DNA from: Ferrimonas kyonanensis DSM 18153
GTDB taxonomy: Bacteria; Pseudomonadota; Gammaproteobacteria; Enterobacterales; Shewanellaceae
Direction: 5' to 3'
Assembly (NCBI RefSeq): GCF_000425405.1
Contig: NZ_AUDJ01000041.1
Location: forward strand, 1 to 37,852
DNA length: 37,852 bases
Shown here: positions 16,574-24,539 of the stretch, piece by piece
How positions within the stretch are numbered: position 1 is the first letter of the stretch
Layout: every line of letters starts with the position of its first letter
The notes under the pieces: generated by a model
Seen by the model: only the letters and a program-made list of their open reading frames with translations
Told to the model about the DNA's origin: nothing
Database searches by the model: none
Translations under genes and position numbers: made by a program

Positions 16574-17432
16574 GGTTGTTCTCCGGCTGAACCAATGGAT
16601 TAAGCCGAAGCTCATCGATAAACTGGCGGTCTGTGTCTGTCAAGTGAGGCTTGAGCCACTCCGGGTACAGATTCCAGTCCGCCCGGGTCATTGGATAGCA
16701 AACACCCTGCAGCCGCTCCCTGGCCGACTCGTCAAGCCACTGCCAGTCCTGTGCGCTATCCTCTGAGCTGATGATGCCTGTGGTGACCCGAAGCCTGTCT
16801 CTCAGTGATATCTGGACTAGGAGGCTGGGGTGGGGAAGGTTGGAGTCGTCTGACAGCTTGGCCCCAACCTTCAACCGCTGAGACAAATCACCCCAAGAGG
16901 GCCGTTGACAGGTAGCACCAGTCAGGTCCTGGCGAGAAAGGAAGTCGTTGATGGTCTCCTGGTACGGAGAGGCTTCGATGCCCAGCCCAACCCTTACCAG
17001 GCGGTCGAGAAGCGGGGGATCCTCATAGGCAGTTATGGCCAAAGAGGCCGCGGCCAGGTAATTGCAAACAAGAACAGAAGAACACACATCCCTATGGCCG
17101 TAGGCTCTCATCGACGCGAATACCGACTGGCCAAACTGAAAATAGGCCTCCATCAAAGTCTTCCGCTCACTGGCGACCTGGTTGATTGGCTTAGCAAGGG
17201 CTAGGTGGGGATAAGTCTCGAAACAAGTCGCAATGTTAGTGAGGGTGGAAGCGCATTGCTCCTTCGCCCACCTCTCAGCCTCATCGGCATTGGCCCATGC
17301 CTTGTTGAGGCGACGTCGGGCCCCGGCCAGGGCATTTGCTGCGCAAGCGGTTTTCCTGGCTTGCCTTTTCAGTAAGTACGAATCAGCGAAGTCGATCATT
17401 CCCTGGCTTAAACGTCGATGGTCCATCATCAA
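16566..17432 (-). CDS. Unknown cytoplasmic protein, first gene of a coupled pair
   Basis: A 288-residue helical protein starting at a run of three ATG codons preceded by AAGGAA. The N-terminus is basic and alanine-rich (LLKRQARKTACAANALAGARRRLNKAWANADEA, shown in parts elsewhere), consistent with coiled coil. No domain is recognised. Composition matches the plasmid backbone. It shares an 8-base overlap with the gene ending at 15527. The partner structure suggests a two-component plasmid function, but nothing identifies it. Confidence 0.65.
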   Translation of the reverse strand: MMMDHRRLSQGMIDFADSYLLKRQARKTACAANALAGARRRLNKAWANADEAERWAKEQCASTLTNIATCFETYPHLALAKPINQVASERKTLMEAYFQFGQSVFASMRAYGHRDVCSSVLVCNYLAAASLAITAYEDPPLLDRLVRVGLGIEASPYQETINDFLSRQDLTGATCQRPSWGDLSQRLKVGAKLSDDSNLPHPSLLVQISLRDRLRVTTGIISSEDSAQDWQWLDESARERLQGVCYPMTRADWNLYPEWLKPHLTDTDRQFIDELRLNPLVQPENNHV

Positions 17433-17492
17433 GTTCCTTCAGTCAGTCAATCCCTAGCATAGGGACAACCCCGCTCCAAGGATAGCCCAGCC

Positions 17493-17690
17493 CTAGATTT
17501 TGCACGCACCGCCGGCACAGCCATCATCTTGCTCCGCCTGCTCCGACTGGCCATCGCGAGTGTTCTGGTAGTAGAGGGTCTTGAGGCCGTACTTGTAGGC
17601 GGTCAGTAAGTCTTTGAGGAGCACCGACATAGGCAGCTTGTTGTCCTCGAACCGGCCGGGGTCGTAGTTGGTGTTGGCGCTGATGGCCTG
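17493..17690 (-). pseudogene. nrdA: 3' fragment of class Ia ribonucleotide reductase alpha subunit
   Basis: Sixty-five codons plus stop encode the extreme C-terminus of NrdA: AISANTNYDPGRFEDNKLP, then LLKDLLTAYKYGLKTLYYQN, then TRDGQSEQ, ending in DDGCAGGACKI. The last segment carries the redox Cys pair that re-reduces the active site in full-length NrdA. The sequence stops matching at 17690, immediately before GTGTTAATAG. All catalytic domains (about 690 residues) are absent and there is no start codon. This is a recombination or transposition scar from a chromosomal or phage nrdAB locus, not a gene. Confidence 0.9.
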
Positions 17691-17898
17691 GTGTTAATAG
17701 CCAGCCAAACAGCCCGTATTATGGTCATTGTTCGCCGGACAAAAGCAAGCCAAATTAGAGCGGTAGCCGCCCAATACAGAGCTGTTCGTCGCAGATCTGC
17801 CGGGAGCTCCCACATGATTTATACAACCGGGTATCAAAACTTTGTATGGTTGTCACTGCTGAACAAAGATGAGGCTCACCCCACTCGAGACCTGCTCC
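17691..17898. other. Junction sequence beyond the nrdA scrap
   Basis: About 200 bases with no recognisable gene. Frames on both strands lack protein-like character. The abrupt break next to the nrdA tail marks a recombination joint. Confidence 0.35.
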
Positions 17899-18543
17899 TT
17901 AGTTGATCGGCGGGTACCATTCAAAGAAGCTGTGCACTTCCTTCAGAGGTTCACTTGCTTTAACAAGCGAGCCAGAAACCGCATATTTGCTCACCTTGTC
18001 TTCATGACGTGCAATGGTTTTTAGCCCGACGAACGCCATTTCCTTACCCTGTAAAAGCTCTGCCGATTTCAAACTACCACACGCCGGAATTTCCGGTGAC
18101 ATAACCAAATAGTCGTTGTTGACTGTTAAAACGGCAAGTACCGATCCACAACCGGAACCACCGGTGAACGACTCGAACAAAATGAACTCGGTACCATCAT
18201 CAACTGGACCGAACTTTGTTGCTTCAATACCAACCGATGTCCTATGACCGAAAGTGACCCCATTGAATTTAAAGTCATAGGTGGCGTTGATACCCATACG
18301 CTCGCTAACAGACACAGATAATTCACCATTTCCAATCGCAAGTTCAAAGGGCGCTTCAATCGCCATCACTACATTTGAAAAAAGCAATGCAGCCGTAGGC
18401 ACCAACATTTTATAGATAGTCTTCACAAAATAACCACACGTGAGTTCGTAGATTTGGAGCCATAATACACCAATTAATACAATGACATACAAAAAAAACA
18501 GCAAAACCATATTCACATCGATCGAATCCCAGATGACTTTCAA
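17899..18543 (-). CDS. Exported or membrane-anchored protein of unknown function
   Basis: The open frame is 214 residues with two hydrophobic segments: LLFFLYVIVLIGVLWLQIY near the start, and LVPTAALLFSNVVMA at about residues 46-60, which ends like a signal-peptide cleavage site before IEAPFEL. The true start may be GTG 18426 (VKTIYKM...), giving a 175-residue secreted protein; neither start has a strong ribosome-binding site. The mature part is beta-rich, with one likely disulfide (GGSGCGSVL and IPACGSL). No family is recognised. Confidence 0.55.
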   Translation of the reverse strand: MKVIWDSIDVNMVLLFFLYVIVLIGVLWLQIYELTCGYFVKTIYKMLVPTAALLFSNVVMAIEAPFELAIGNGELSVSVSERMGINATYDFKFNGVTFGHRTSVGIEATKFGPVDDGTEFILFESFTGGSGCGSVLAVLTVNNDYLVMSPEIPACGSLKSAELLQGKEMAFVGLKTIARHEDKVSKYAVSGSLVKASEPLKEVHSFFEWYPPIN

Positions 18544-18792
18544 CAGTCTGATATATTTCCGACTTGTTGCGCTCCCCTAGTAACGCGCCGAAACGCGGTT
18601 GTTAGTTGCAGCTCTATCCGCAACGCCGCAATGGTTTGTATGACTGGGCAATAATTCATGGCAAAGCTGTCACTGCTACAGACCGTCAACCGGTGACGCT
18701 GATAGCGCCGAAATGCGCTCTGATTTTCTTCCTGGCTGTCATTTGAATAAATTAATGAATACCATCAGGCTGGGGGGCCATACCCCACTCCT
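18544..18792. other. Short gap with no gene
   Basis: About 250 bases. It contains small GC-rich inverted repeats around GCGCCGAAACGCGG and GCGCCGAAATGCGC (18586-18600 and 18705-18720), which form a pair of related 12-14 bp motifs. No gene, and no terminator with a T run. Confidence 0.35.
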
Positions 18793-19866
18793 TTAGATGG
18801 GCTTCACATAAAGATGAGTCTTGCAGCGCAGACAAGTCGGTACGCCGGACGCAGACTTTTTGCGCTCGAATGTATGACCGCAGCCTGAGCAGTGGAAGCG
18901 TTGAAGCCTAGGTGCTGGCATCAAATCGCCCACACTAGACGCTGTACGTTGAGGATTCTTAAGGTTATCAAACTTAGATCGCCAATAAGCCCAGTCTTTA
19001 TCGCTTTGCTCCTTAGTCGGCGGTGCAGTTACCTCACGCTCCCTCAGGGTTGCTCTGGCCCTTTCAAATGACCCCTTTGAACTACTGAGGGGCTCATGTG
19101 GCGCTTCAACTATTCGGACCTGTGGCGGCTCTGCCCGGGGGGAGCTCGATGGGCTTGGGTAGATCGGTTCCCAAGAAAGATCAGGGGCTGGCTCGGCTTG
19201 CAGCTGCTCTTTCTGCTTATCCCACTTTATCGCCGCCTGGTGCATTCTGGGGTGATAGATCCACGTGGAGTGCTTGCTCAGCTCTTTGAGGTACTGGCGA
19301 AGGGCATCGACATAGCCCTGCCCGGGCTTAAGGTCGGCAAACTGCAACCTGAGGGGAAGCAAGTTGAGATCCAGCCACCCGCAGTGGTGTTCCTCAGAGA
19401 CCCTGGGGTCAAGTTGGGACGGCTGCCGGCTCAATGAGATGAACAGCTCAAAGCCATCGACGGTGCCGCCCAGGTCGATGGACTCATCGAACGGGTTCGG
19501 CCGGTGGCTCTCGACCTCCCTGAGCCGGATCGTCTTCTCTTTGCAGAACAAGATAGGCTTAGGCTTGGCGCAAATATCTAGGGGGTAGCATTGGCTCGGG
19601 GTGGTGAAGAGATCGCCTGCATTGAGCAACTGCACCATCATCCGTCTCACAGACGCCTCAAAGGCCAGATCGCAGGCAACCTCCTGGTCACGATCCTCAC
19701 GGGAGTGGGCGAAGTGCCAGATGTAGATGTCCCCTTGCTTGGCAACCAGGGGATGAGAGCATGAGGGGCAATGGCAGTCGCAGGCGCGACCGCGGGTAAC
19801 CTCGGTAATGTCCTTGAGATCACCCGTAGTGTTGCAAACCCCAAAGGGGATCAGGTTCCCATCCAT
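18793..19866 (-). CDS. CoiA-like zinc-finger protein downstream of rep
   Basis: A 357-residue protein. The N-terminus has a zinc-binding cluster and the HFAH signature of competence-protein CoiA-like proteins (CHCPSCSHPLVAKQGDIYIW, then HFAHSREDRDQEVACDLAFE). The middle resembles the CoiA nuclease region only weakly, and I cannot place an intact D-ExK set. A low-complexity Pro/Ser linker (about residues 235-265) leads to a C-terminal C2C2 zinc ribbon (CSGCGHTF and PTCLRCKTH). CoiA promotes recombination of incoming single-stranded DNA in naturally competent bacteria. The gene begins 30 bases after rep, in the same orientation, so it may be co-transcribed with the initiator. Confidence 0.65.
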   Translation of the reverse strand: MDGNLIPFGVCNTTGDLKDITEVTRGRACDCHCPSCSHPLVAKQGDIYIWHFAHSREDRDQEVACDLAFEASVRRMMVQLLNAGDLFTTPSQCYPLDICAKPKPILFCKEKTIRLREVESHRPNPFDESIDLGGTVDGFELFISLSRQPSQLDPRVSEEHHCGWLDLNLLPLRLQFADLKPGQGYVDALRQYLKELSKHSTWIYHPRMHQAAIKWDKQKEQLQAEPAPDLSWEPIYPSPSSSPRAEPPQVRIVEAPHEPLSSSKGSFERARATLREREVTAPPTKEQSDKDWAYWRSKFDNLKNPQRTASSVGDLMPAPRLQRFHCSGCGHTFERKKSASGVPTCLRCKTHLYVKPI

Positions 19867-19896
19867 GGTACGAGCTCAAAATGGTGCTTGCATGTG

Positions 19897-21000
19897 TTAA
19901 GCAGATACCGCCGTCAGCACTTTGTTCAGTCGAATCATAATGTCACTGGCAATTTTGGCGCCGAGCGAGTCTGCGAGCTGTCGATACTCCAGTACAGCGG
20001 CAACATCATCCTCTGTGGGGTTCAGGGTGTTGATAGCCAGGATCTCAGACTCCAGTACCTTCAGCATGGCAGTTTGGCGTTTCAAGACCCGGGCCTCAGG
20101 GGAGGCTGCGGCTTCAGCTGCCAGTCTCTTACGCTCAGCCTCTTCACGCTTATTAGGCAAAACCTGATTGGCCGCTTCCTCGTCATAGTTCACCAGAAAG
20201 CGGATCTTCTCGGCGGTTCGGCCACGCTTAATCACTTCAAAACCTTTACCGGCCTCGTCGCGAGGCGACCACACCCCATTGGATGCCTTAAAGATACGCT
20301 GCAGGGGGCGCTCTATGACAGACACGCGGAAGGTCTTAAAGCCCTGGCCAAAATCCTTCAGATCGATTTCAAGCATTCTGGTCAGCTGCTCAATCCCAAT
20401 CACATAATCACGTTCGTTCTTAAATTGGCTGATGAAATCCAAAAGACGTTTGTCATAGGTGGAGTTCAAGGTCATGAACAGCCGCAGATTTACAATCGAT
20501 ACGCCATTAGTCTCATGAAGAATTGCCTCTTTCACCTTGGGATTCACCGTCAGTTTTAAGATGCCGTTGTCGTAACTGCTGCGGCCAAGCAACTGCTCCT
20601 TGATCCAGCCTTCATCGGTATCGGACGGGAAAGTAAGCACCTTGGACATCATCCCTTCGATGGCACCCTCCCCTTCCGAGTTGCGGGTGAACATCACCGA
20701 AAGACTCTTCTTGGGCTTAAACATCAGCTCACTGAGCTCAGTCAAGTCGTAGGTGTACACATCCGGGATCATGTCGGGATCGATGTCTAGCGTGGCCAGC
20801 TCCGTCGAAGTGGGTTTAGCGTTCCCCAGAGCCTTTGACTTTTCGTAGCGAAGGTTAGTCGCTTCCTCTTTAATGCTCTTGATGAGCACAGTAAAAATAT
20901 TGAGCTGATTGGGTGAGAGCTTACCCTGCGCTCTGACGACCGGCGTACTTTTTTTAACAACCAACGCTGGCAGCTGTTTTTCATTATTTTCTTGAGACAT
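19897..21000 (-). CDS. rep: Rep_3-type (RepB-like) plasmid replication initiator
   Basis: A 367-residue protein with the two winged-helix layout of Rep_3 initiators. The first domain contains KLSPNQLNIFTVLIKSIKEE and a DPDMIPDVYTYDLTELSELM segment. The second contains YDKRLLDFISQFKNERDYVI, then GIEQLTRMLEIDLKDFGQGF and TFRVSVIERPLQRI. A charged, Ala-rich C-terminal extension (about residues 280-320) follows. Such proteins bind iterons as monomers to melt the origin and bind inverted half-iterons as dimers to repress. Matching direct and inverted sites lie at 24540-24659 and 23198-24311, 2.2-3.7 kb away. GGGGA lies about 9 bases before ATG 21000. Confidence 0.85.
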   Translation of the reverse strand: MSQENNEKQLPALVVKKSTPVVRAQGKLSPNQLNIFTVLIKSIKEEATNLRYEKSKALGNAKPTSTELATLDIDPDMIPDVYTYDLTELSELMFKPKKSLSVMFTRNSEGEGAIEGMMSKVLTFPSDTDEGWIKEQLLGRSSYDNGILKLTVNPKVKEAILHETNGVSIVNLRLFMTLNSTYDKRLLDFISQFKNERDYVIGIEQLTRMLEIDLKDFGQGFKTFRVSVIERPLQRIFKASNGVWSPRDEAGKGFEVIKRGRTAEKIRFLVNYDEEAANQVLPNKREEAERKRLAAEAAASPEARVLKRQTAMLKVLESEILAINTLNPTEDDVAAVLEYRQLADSLGAKIASDIMIRLNKVLTAVSA

Positions 21001-21013
21001 TGGACCGTTTCCC

Positions 21014-21037
21014 CTGATGGCCTACAAAAGGTATCAG
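21014..21037. promoter_or_regulatory. Imperfect inverted repeat in the rep leader
   Basis: CTGAT...ATCAG arms, with an inner CC/GG pair, 14-37 bases upstream of the rep start codon. It could be an operator or part of the leader RNA. It does not match the 15-bp iteron half-site. Confidence 0.35.
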
Positions 21038-21240
21038 TTAGGAAATTGAGCTGCAACCTATTACGATCGATTTTATCCACCGGGCGATCCTTAGCCCTTA
21101 ATCCCTGTAATTACAGCGATAACGAGTGAGTAAGTACCAACTATAGCCCACGGCTACATTCTGCTGCCTATTTGAATACCTGTAGCTCTGCATGCCACTT
21201 CCCTGGCACCAGACCGAATAGGATGTCCGAAGACCATATT

Positions 21241-21269
21241 GTTTGATCACTCACATTAAAGTTTGATCA
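21241..21269. repeat. Two GTTTGATCA direct repeats upstream of rep
   Basis: GTTTGATCA occurs at 21241-21249 and 21261-21269, an exact 20-base offset. It is located in the probable rep promoter region. The motif shares TGATC with the iteron half-site but lacks CTAC. Confidence 0.5.
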
Positions 21270-21370
21270 GTTTAATGGCCCACGACAGGCCCATGCTCCC
21301 TTGTATCTCCTTCCAATGGCCGCAGTGGCGCCACCACAGACCGCCCAGGGCGGCCACAGATCCCATAACG

Positions 21371-21402
21371 ACAAAACCGGCTCATGGGCCGGTTTTGTTT
21401 TC
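21371..21402. terminator. Strong hairpin terminator between rep and satD regions
   Basis: An 11-bp perfect stem ACAAAACCGGC / GCCGGTTTTGT with loop TCATGG is followed by TTTCT. The A run on the left arm makes it usable from either direction, so it may insulate the rep promoter and the satD promoter from each other. Confidence 0.8.
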
Positions 21403-21403
21403 T

Positions 21404-21505
21404 AGGTGTGTACGATTTAATGCACAAACCTATACTGTGCATGATATAGTGCACAACGACCGCCTGTGTATCAAATTATACACACCTGCGAGGTGTGTAT
21501 AATTT
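21404..21505. promoter_or_regulatory. Operator/promoter region of the satD operon
   Basis: The perfect palindrome at 21473-21505 has 15-bp arms (AAATTATACACACCT / AGGTGTGTATAATTT) around GCG. Its right arm contains a TATAAT (21498-21503). A near copy of that arm, AGGTGTGTACGATTT, lies at 21404-21418 (13 of 15 bases). Between them, TGCACA or TGTGCA hexamers occur at 21421, 21436 and 21450. The density of repeated sites and the overlap with a -10 element indicate tight repression. The regulator is not identified. Confidence 0.65.
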
Positions 21506-21559
21506 AGAACACACTACGCCTTAATCATGAGTCTCTTCGAAAAGGACAAGGAGCCCCTA

Positions 21560-22234
21560 ATGGCACTAGCCGCAGTCTTAACCGGCGATATCGTCAACTC
21601 ACAGAAGATGACGACAATCGAGCACCAGCGCTGTATTGCAACTTTGGATCAGATCATGGAGCACTGCCAGAAGAACTATGGTGCCCAGGGGGAGATCTAC
21701 CGTGGTGATTCGTTTCAGCTATATACAGAGCAGCCTGAGCACGGTTTGACCATGGCACTGCTGTTTCGCCTAGGCCTGCTGTCCAGCAGCGATAAACGCC
21801 CGCTGAACGACGCGAGGATCTCCATTGCTGTTGGTCCGTCAGATGGGACCGGCGATAAGGTCAGAAGCTCCAGCGGACCAGTCTTCGTGCTTTCCGGCCG
21901 AGCGCTCGAAGAGATGGGCAAGGAGCGACTTTGTTTCTCCTCCCCCTCCTCACAGCTCAACGCGTTCTACCAGGTGATCTTTAAATACCTAGATCACAGT
22001 TTGGGTGAGCTCAAACACAAGAGCGCCCAGGCCTTGCTCCTACGGATACAAGAGCCGGATGCCATCCATGAAGCATTAGCTAAACAACTGGAGATCGACC
22101 GAACCACTTTTGTGCGTTCCTTGCAGCGCGCTGGTTACGCCGAAATCGAAGCAACCCTAGCACTGTACCAAAGCGAGACCCTCAACCCTGATTATTGGGC
22201 ACAGCCTTCCAAAGAACAGGAGGGTGAGCAATGA
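21560..22234 (+). CDS. SatD-family protein, cyclase-like fold suspected
   Basis: I start at ATG 21560, where GGAG lies 7 bases upstream, giving a 224-residue protein that opens with the family signature AAVLTGDIVNSQK. An earlier ATG at 21527 lacks a ribosome-binding site. SatD proteins have no established function. By eye the protein follows the class III nucleotidyl cyclase pattern: TGDIVNS (D10), then YRGDSFQLY (D50; the two metal Asp in cyclases are about 44 apart), then ARISIAVG, then SGPVFVLSGRALEEM, where the catalytic Arg position is kept and the usual Asn is not. A helix-turn-helix-like tail follows (LAKQLEIDRTTFVRSLQRAG). The 3' end overlaps the DUF3307 gene by 4 bases (ATGA). Confidence 0.75.
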   Translation: MALAAVLTGDIVNSQKMTTIEHQRCIATLDQIMEHCQKNYGAQGEIYRGDSFQLYTEQPEHGLTMALLFRLGLLSSSDKRPLNDARISIAVGPSDGTGDKVRSSSGPVFVLSGRALEEMGKERLCFSSPSSQLNAFYQVIFKYLDHSLGELKHKSAQALLLRIQEPDAIHEALAKQLEIDRTTFVRSLQRAGYAEIEATLALYQSETLNPDYWAQPSKEQEGEQ

Positions 22235-23013
22235 GCGATCTCATCTTTCTGCTGTTACTGCTGACTGGACACCTGCTGGGTGACTTCTACCTGCAACCCA
22301 ATCGTTGGGTGGAAGAACGAGTCCAGAACCGTGCTAGATCTGCATGGCTCCCTGTCCATGTGCTGGTTCACACTGGGATCACAGCAGCCTTCGTGACTCT
22401 TTATGCCCACACTTTAGCCCCAGTCGTTTTTGCCGCTTTGGTGATGTTTGTCAGCCACTATCTGATCGATCTCTTTAAGGCTCACCGTCCACAAACGCTA
22501 GTTTGGTTCCTCCTGGATCAATTAGCACACCTAACGGTGATTGGTCTGCTTTGGCTGTGTCTCACTGAACAGTCGGTAGTCAATGCCATTCGGTCGTCCT
22601 TATCCGGGATCAATGGCAACCTGGTACTGACAGGGATCGCCTACCTGCTGGTGATGAAGCCTGCGTCAGTGCTGATATCTACGGTGCTTGGTCGATGGGC
22701 TGATGACTTTGAACAACCAAATGCTCAGGGAAACGATGAATGCGCTAAAAATGCCCATACCCTGGCCTCAGCAGGTGAGTACATAGGTTACCTTGAGCGC
22801 GGTCTTATCGTCACTTTCGTGCTGGTAAATCAGATCGCTGCCGTAGGTTTCATTCTGGCAGCGAAATCGGTTTTTCGTTTCGGCGATCTCAATGGTGCCC
22901 ACGACCGAAAATTCACGGAATATGTCATGTTAGGCACTCTGATCTCCATCGCCTTCGCTCTGGTGGTTGGTCTTCTCACGGCGAAAGCCATTGGGATCGA
23001 CATCACCAAGTAA
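22231..23013 (+). CDS. DUF3307 multi-pass membrane protein
   Basis: A 260-residue inner-membrane protein with about six to seven hydrophobic helices. The DUF3307 N-terminal signature is GHLLGDFYLQPNRWVEER, followed by HVLVHTGITAAF and the conserved SHYLIDLFKAHRPQTL and FLLDQLAHL, with His and Asp residues that could line a membrane site. The C-terminal half (AGEYIGYLERGLIVTFVLVN) is also conserved in the family. It is coupled to satD through ATGA, and SatD and DUF3307 proteins are frequently encoded together. Function unknown. If SatD makes or senses a nucleotide, this would be the natural membrane partner. Confidence 0.8.
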   Translation: MSDLIFLLLLLTGHLLGDFYLQPNRWVEERVQNRARSAWLPVHVLVHTGITAAFVTLYAHTLAPVVFAALVMFVSHYLIDLFKAHRPQTLVWFLLDQLAHLTVIGLLWLCLTEQSVVNAIRSSLSGINGNLVLTGIAYLLVMKPASVLISTVLGRWADDFEQPNAQGNDECAKNAHTLASAGEYIGYLERGLIVTFVLVNQIAAVGFILAAKSVFRFGDLNGAHDRKFTEYVMLGTLISIAFALVVGLLTAKAIGIDITK

Positions 23014-23197
23014 GAGATCGGGCTGACTCTGCGATTAAAGCGGCCAGAGAGATCGAAGCCCCGAATGACCGCAATGTGGTGTTTGAAGACACTCCGGCGC
23101 GAAGCGCACTGAAAAAGTGATCAATCTAAACGACTGATTGAAAGATAAAATGCCCAGCCCCCCTGATACTGATCAAACATCATTGTCGCCGGACATA
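23014..23197. other. Gap with C-terminal coding remnant
   Basis: After the DUF3307 stop, one frame (about 23026-23119) reads ADSAIKAAREIEAPNDRNVV, then FEDTPARSALKK and a stop. It has no start and looks like the tail of a lost gene. The palindrome array begins just beyond. Confidence 0.4.
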
Positions 23198-24311
23198 GGG
23201 ATCAGGATGTAGTCTGACTACGTTTTGATCCCCTCATTCTCTCCCGTCGCTGGGGCATTCTGTTGCCATTATATCCAAACTATTGGCATGCTCGACGCAC
23301 CATAGGGATCAACCTGTAGTCTGGCTACGATATGATCCCGTTTATCAAGGCCACCAACTGGCTGATATGTAGCCCCTTGCGACAAAACGTAACCACAACC
23401 GCCTTATTGACAGGCATCAGTATGTTGTCGAACCACTGCGCTGCCCCCAGGCTCGGGCCAAAATGGGATCAGAAGGTAGCCCTACTACAATGTGATCCCT
23501 TTAATCTCATGCCCGACCGGGATCAGAACGTAGCCCTACTACGAGGAGATCCCCCAACCCTTAGGTCAGAAGGGATCAAGTTGTAGTCAGACTACGATGT
23601 GATCCCCACAAAACTGCGGTAAGGGGAACTATCTGTGGCCGTTTAGGGAAGTTTCTGGGATCTGAATGTAGCCCTACTACTATTTGATCCCCTCAGTTGG
23701 CCTCTAAACGGGATCGGGATGTAGCCTCACTACGAATTGATCCCGGAATTGTGGATGCCAATAGGGCTCAGACTGTAGCCGTACTACGATTTGACCGCGC
23801 TTTTCAGGGGGCAAAGGGGATCCGTTTGTAGCCTGACTACGAAGTGATCCCAAGATCATGGGGTAAAACAGGGATCAGAATGTAGCCCTACTACTATTTG
23901 ATCCCCTGATTGCCACAGAGAAACGGAATCAATTTATAGCCAGGCAAACGAAAAACCGAGCAATCACTAAGTGATCATGCCGAAATTGGTTAAGCTTGCA
24001 CCAAAATAACACCAACACTCGCTCACCCCATTAGGGATCAGAATGTAGCTTCACTACAGATCGATCCCTAATTTTCCGTAACAATGGGGATCAGAACGTA
24101 GCCCTACTACGATGCGATCCCATTGGCTCTGCTGGCACCGGGCAGCGCACTGAGCCCGCGTACGGCTTACCTCTCGCACCTATACGGATAGGAATAGCGT
24201 AGTTAAACAAACACATACTGTGAGCGCCTACAAGCCAGGGGCAATAGGACGATGGACAAAGCGCGGCTAACTACAATAGGGATCAGGATGTAGCCACTAC
24301 AAAATGATCCC
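23198..24311. repeat. Array of 35-bp palindromes every 53-54 bp
   Basis: The unit is GGGATCR-N4-GTAG-N5-CTAC-N4-YGATCCC. Good copies start at 23198, 23305, 23465, 23519, 23572, 23657, 23710, 23817, 23871, 24034, 24087 and 24279 (the last has a 3-base centre). Degenerate copies start at 23764 and 23925, with eroded traces near 23358 and 23413. Neighbouring starts differ by 53 or 54, and several larger gaps are near multiples (107, 160, 109). Exceptions are 85 and 192. Spacers of 18-19 bases are unrelated to each other. The N4 blocks are not complementary across a unit, so DNA recognition by a dimer explains conservation better than RNA folding. Each half is identical in form to the iterons at 24540-24659. 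No protein-coding gene lies here. Confidence 0.95.
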
Positions 24312-24539
24312 ACGCTAGCGTTAGCCTGGCCAGCAGAATAGTCGCTGTCGAGAGCTACTGTCAGCGTTATACCGATTCCATACCAAATCAGTCTGTTAGG
24401 TCGGGTTAGTCGAGGTCATTTTGGGAGTGAACCGAAAGGGCAGCAGAATGTAGTCGAAACCCAGGGGTAGGCTACAAAGCGTAACCCTTCGGATGTCTGT
24501 AACGGTTGAGCCCACCGGTGGATAACTAGGAACCTAGTG
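24312..24539. other. Spacer between palindrome array and iterons
   Basis: No gene. It holds isolated half-sites (GAATGTAG near 24447 and GGTAGGCTAC near 24466) and a DnaA-box-like GGTGGATAA at 24517-24525 (8 of 9 to the reverse consensus). It probably belongs to the replication origin. Confidence 0.45.

Noticed and set aside
18590-18720. Integron attC site (GTTAGTT and GCCGCAAT motifs)
   Set aside because: No matching inverse core site or integrase, and the arms do not form the attC hairpin.
19096-19588. Plus-strand frames opposite the CoiA-like gene
   Set aside because: Shadow frames with Trp/Arg-rich translations and no start signals.
23198-24311. CRISPR array
   Set aside because: Repeats are spaced regularly with unique spacers, but the spacers are only 18-19 bases, the repeat has variable internal N4 and N5 blocks, and no cas gene is present.
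23198-24311. Series of structured small RNAs or terminators
   Set aside because: Outer and inner arms pair, but the 4-base blocks between them never co-vary to pair, there are no T runs, and the same half-site occurs as direct repeats in the iterons, which cannot fold this way.
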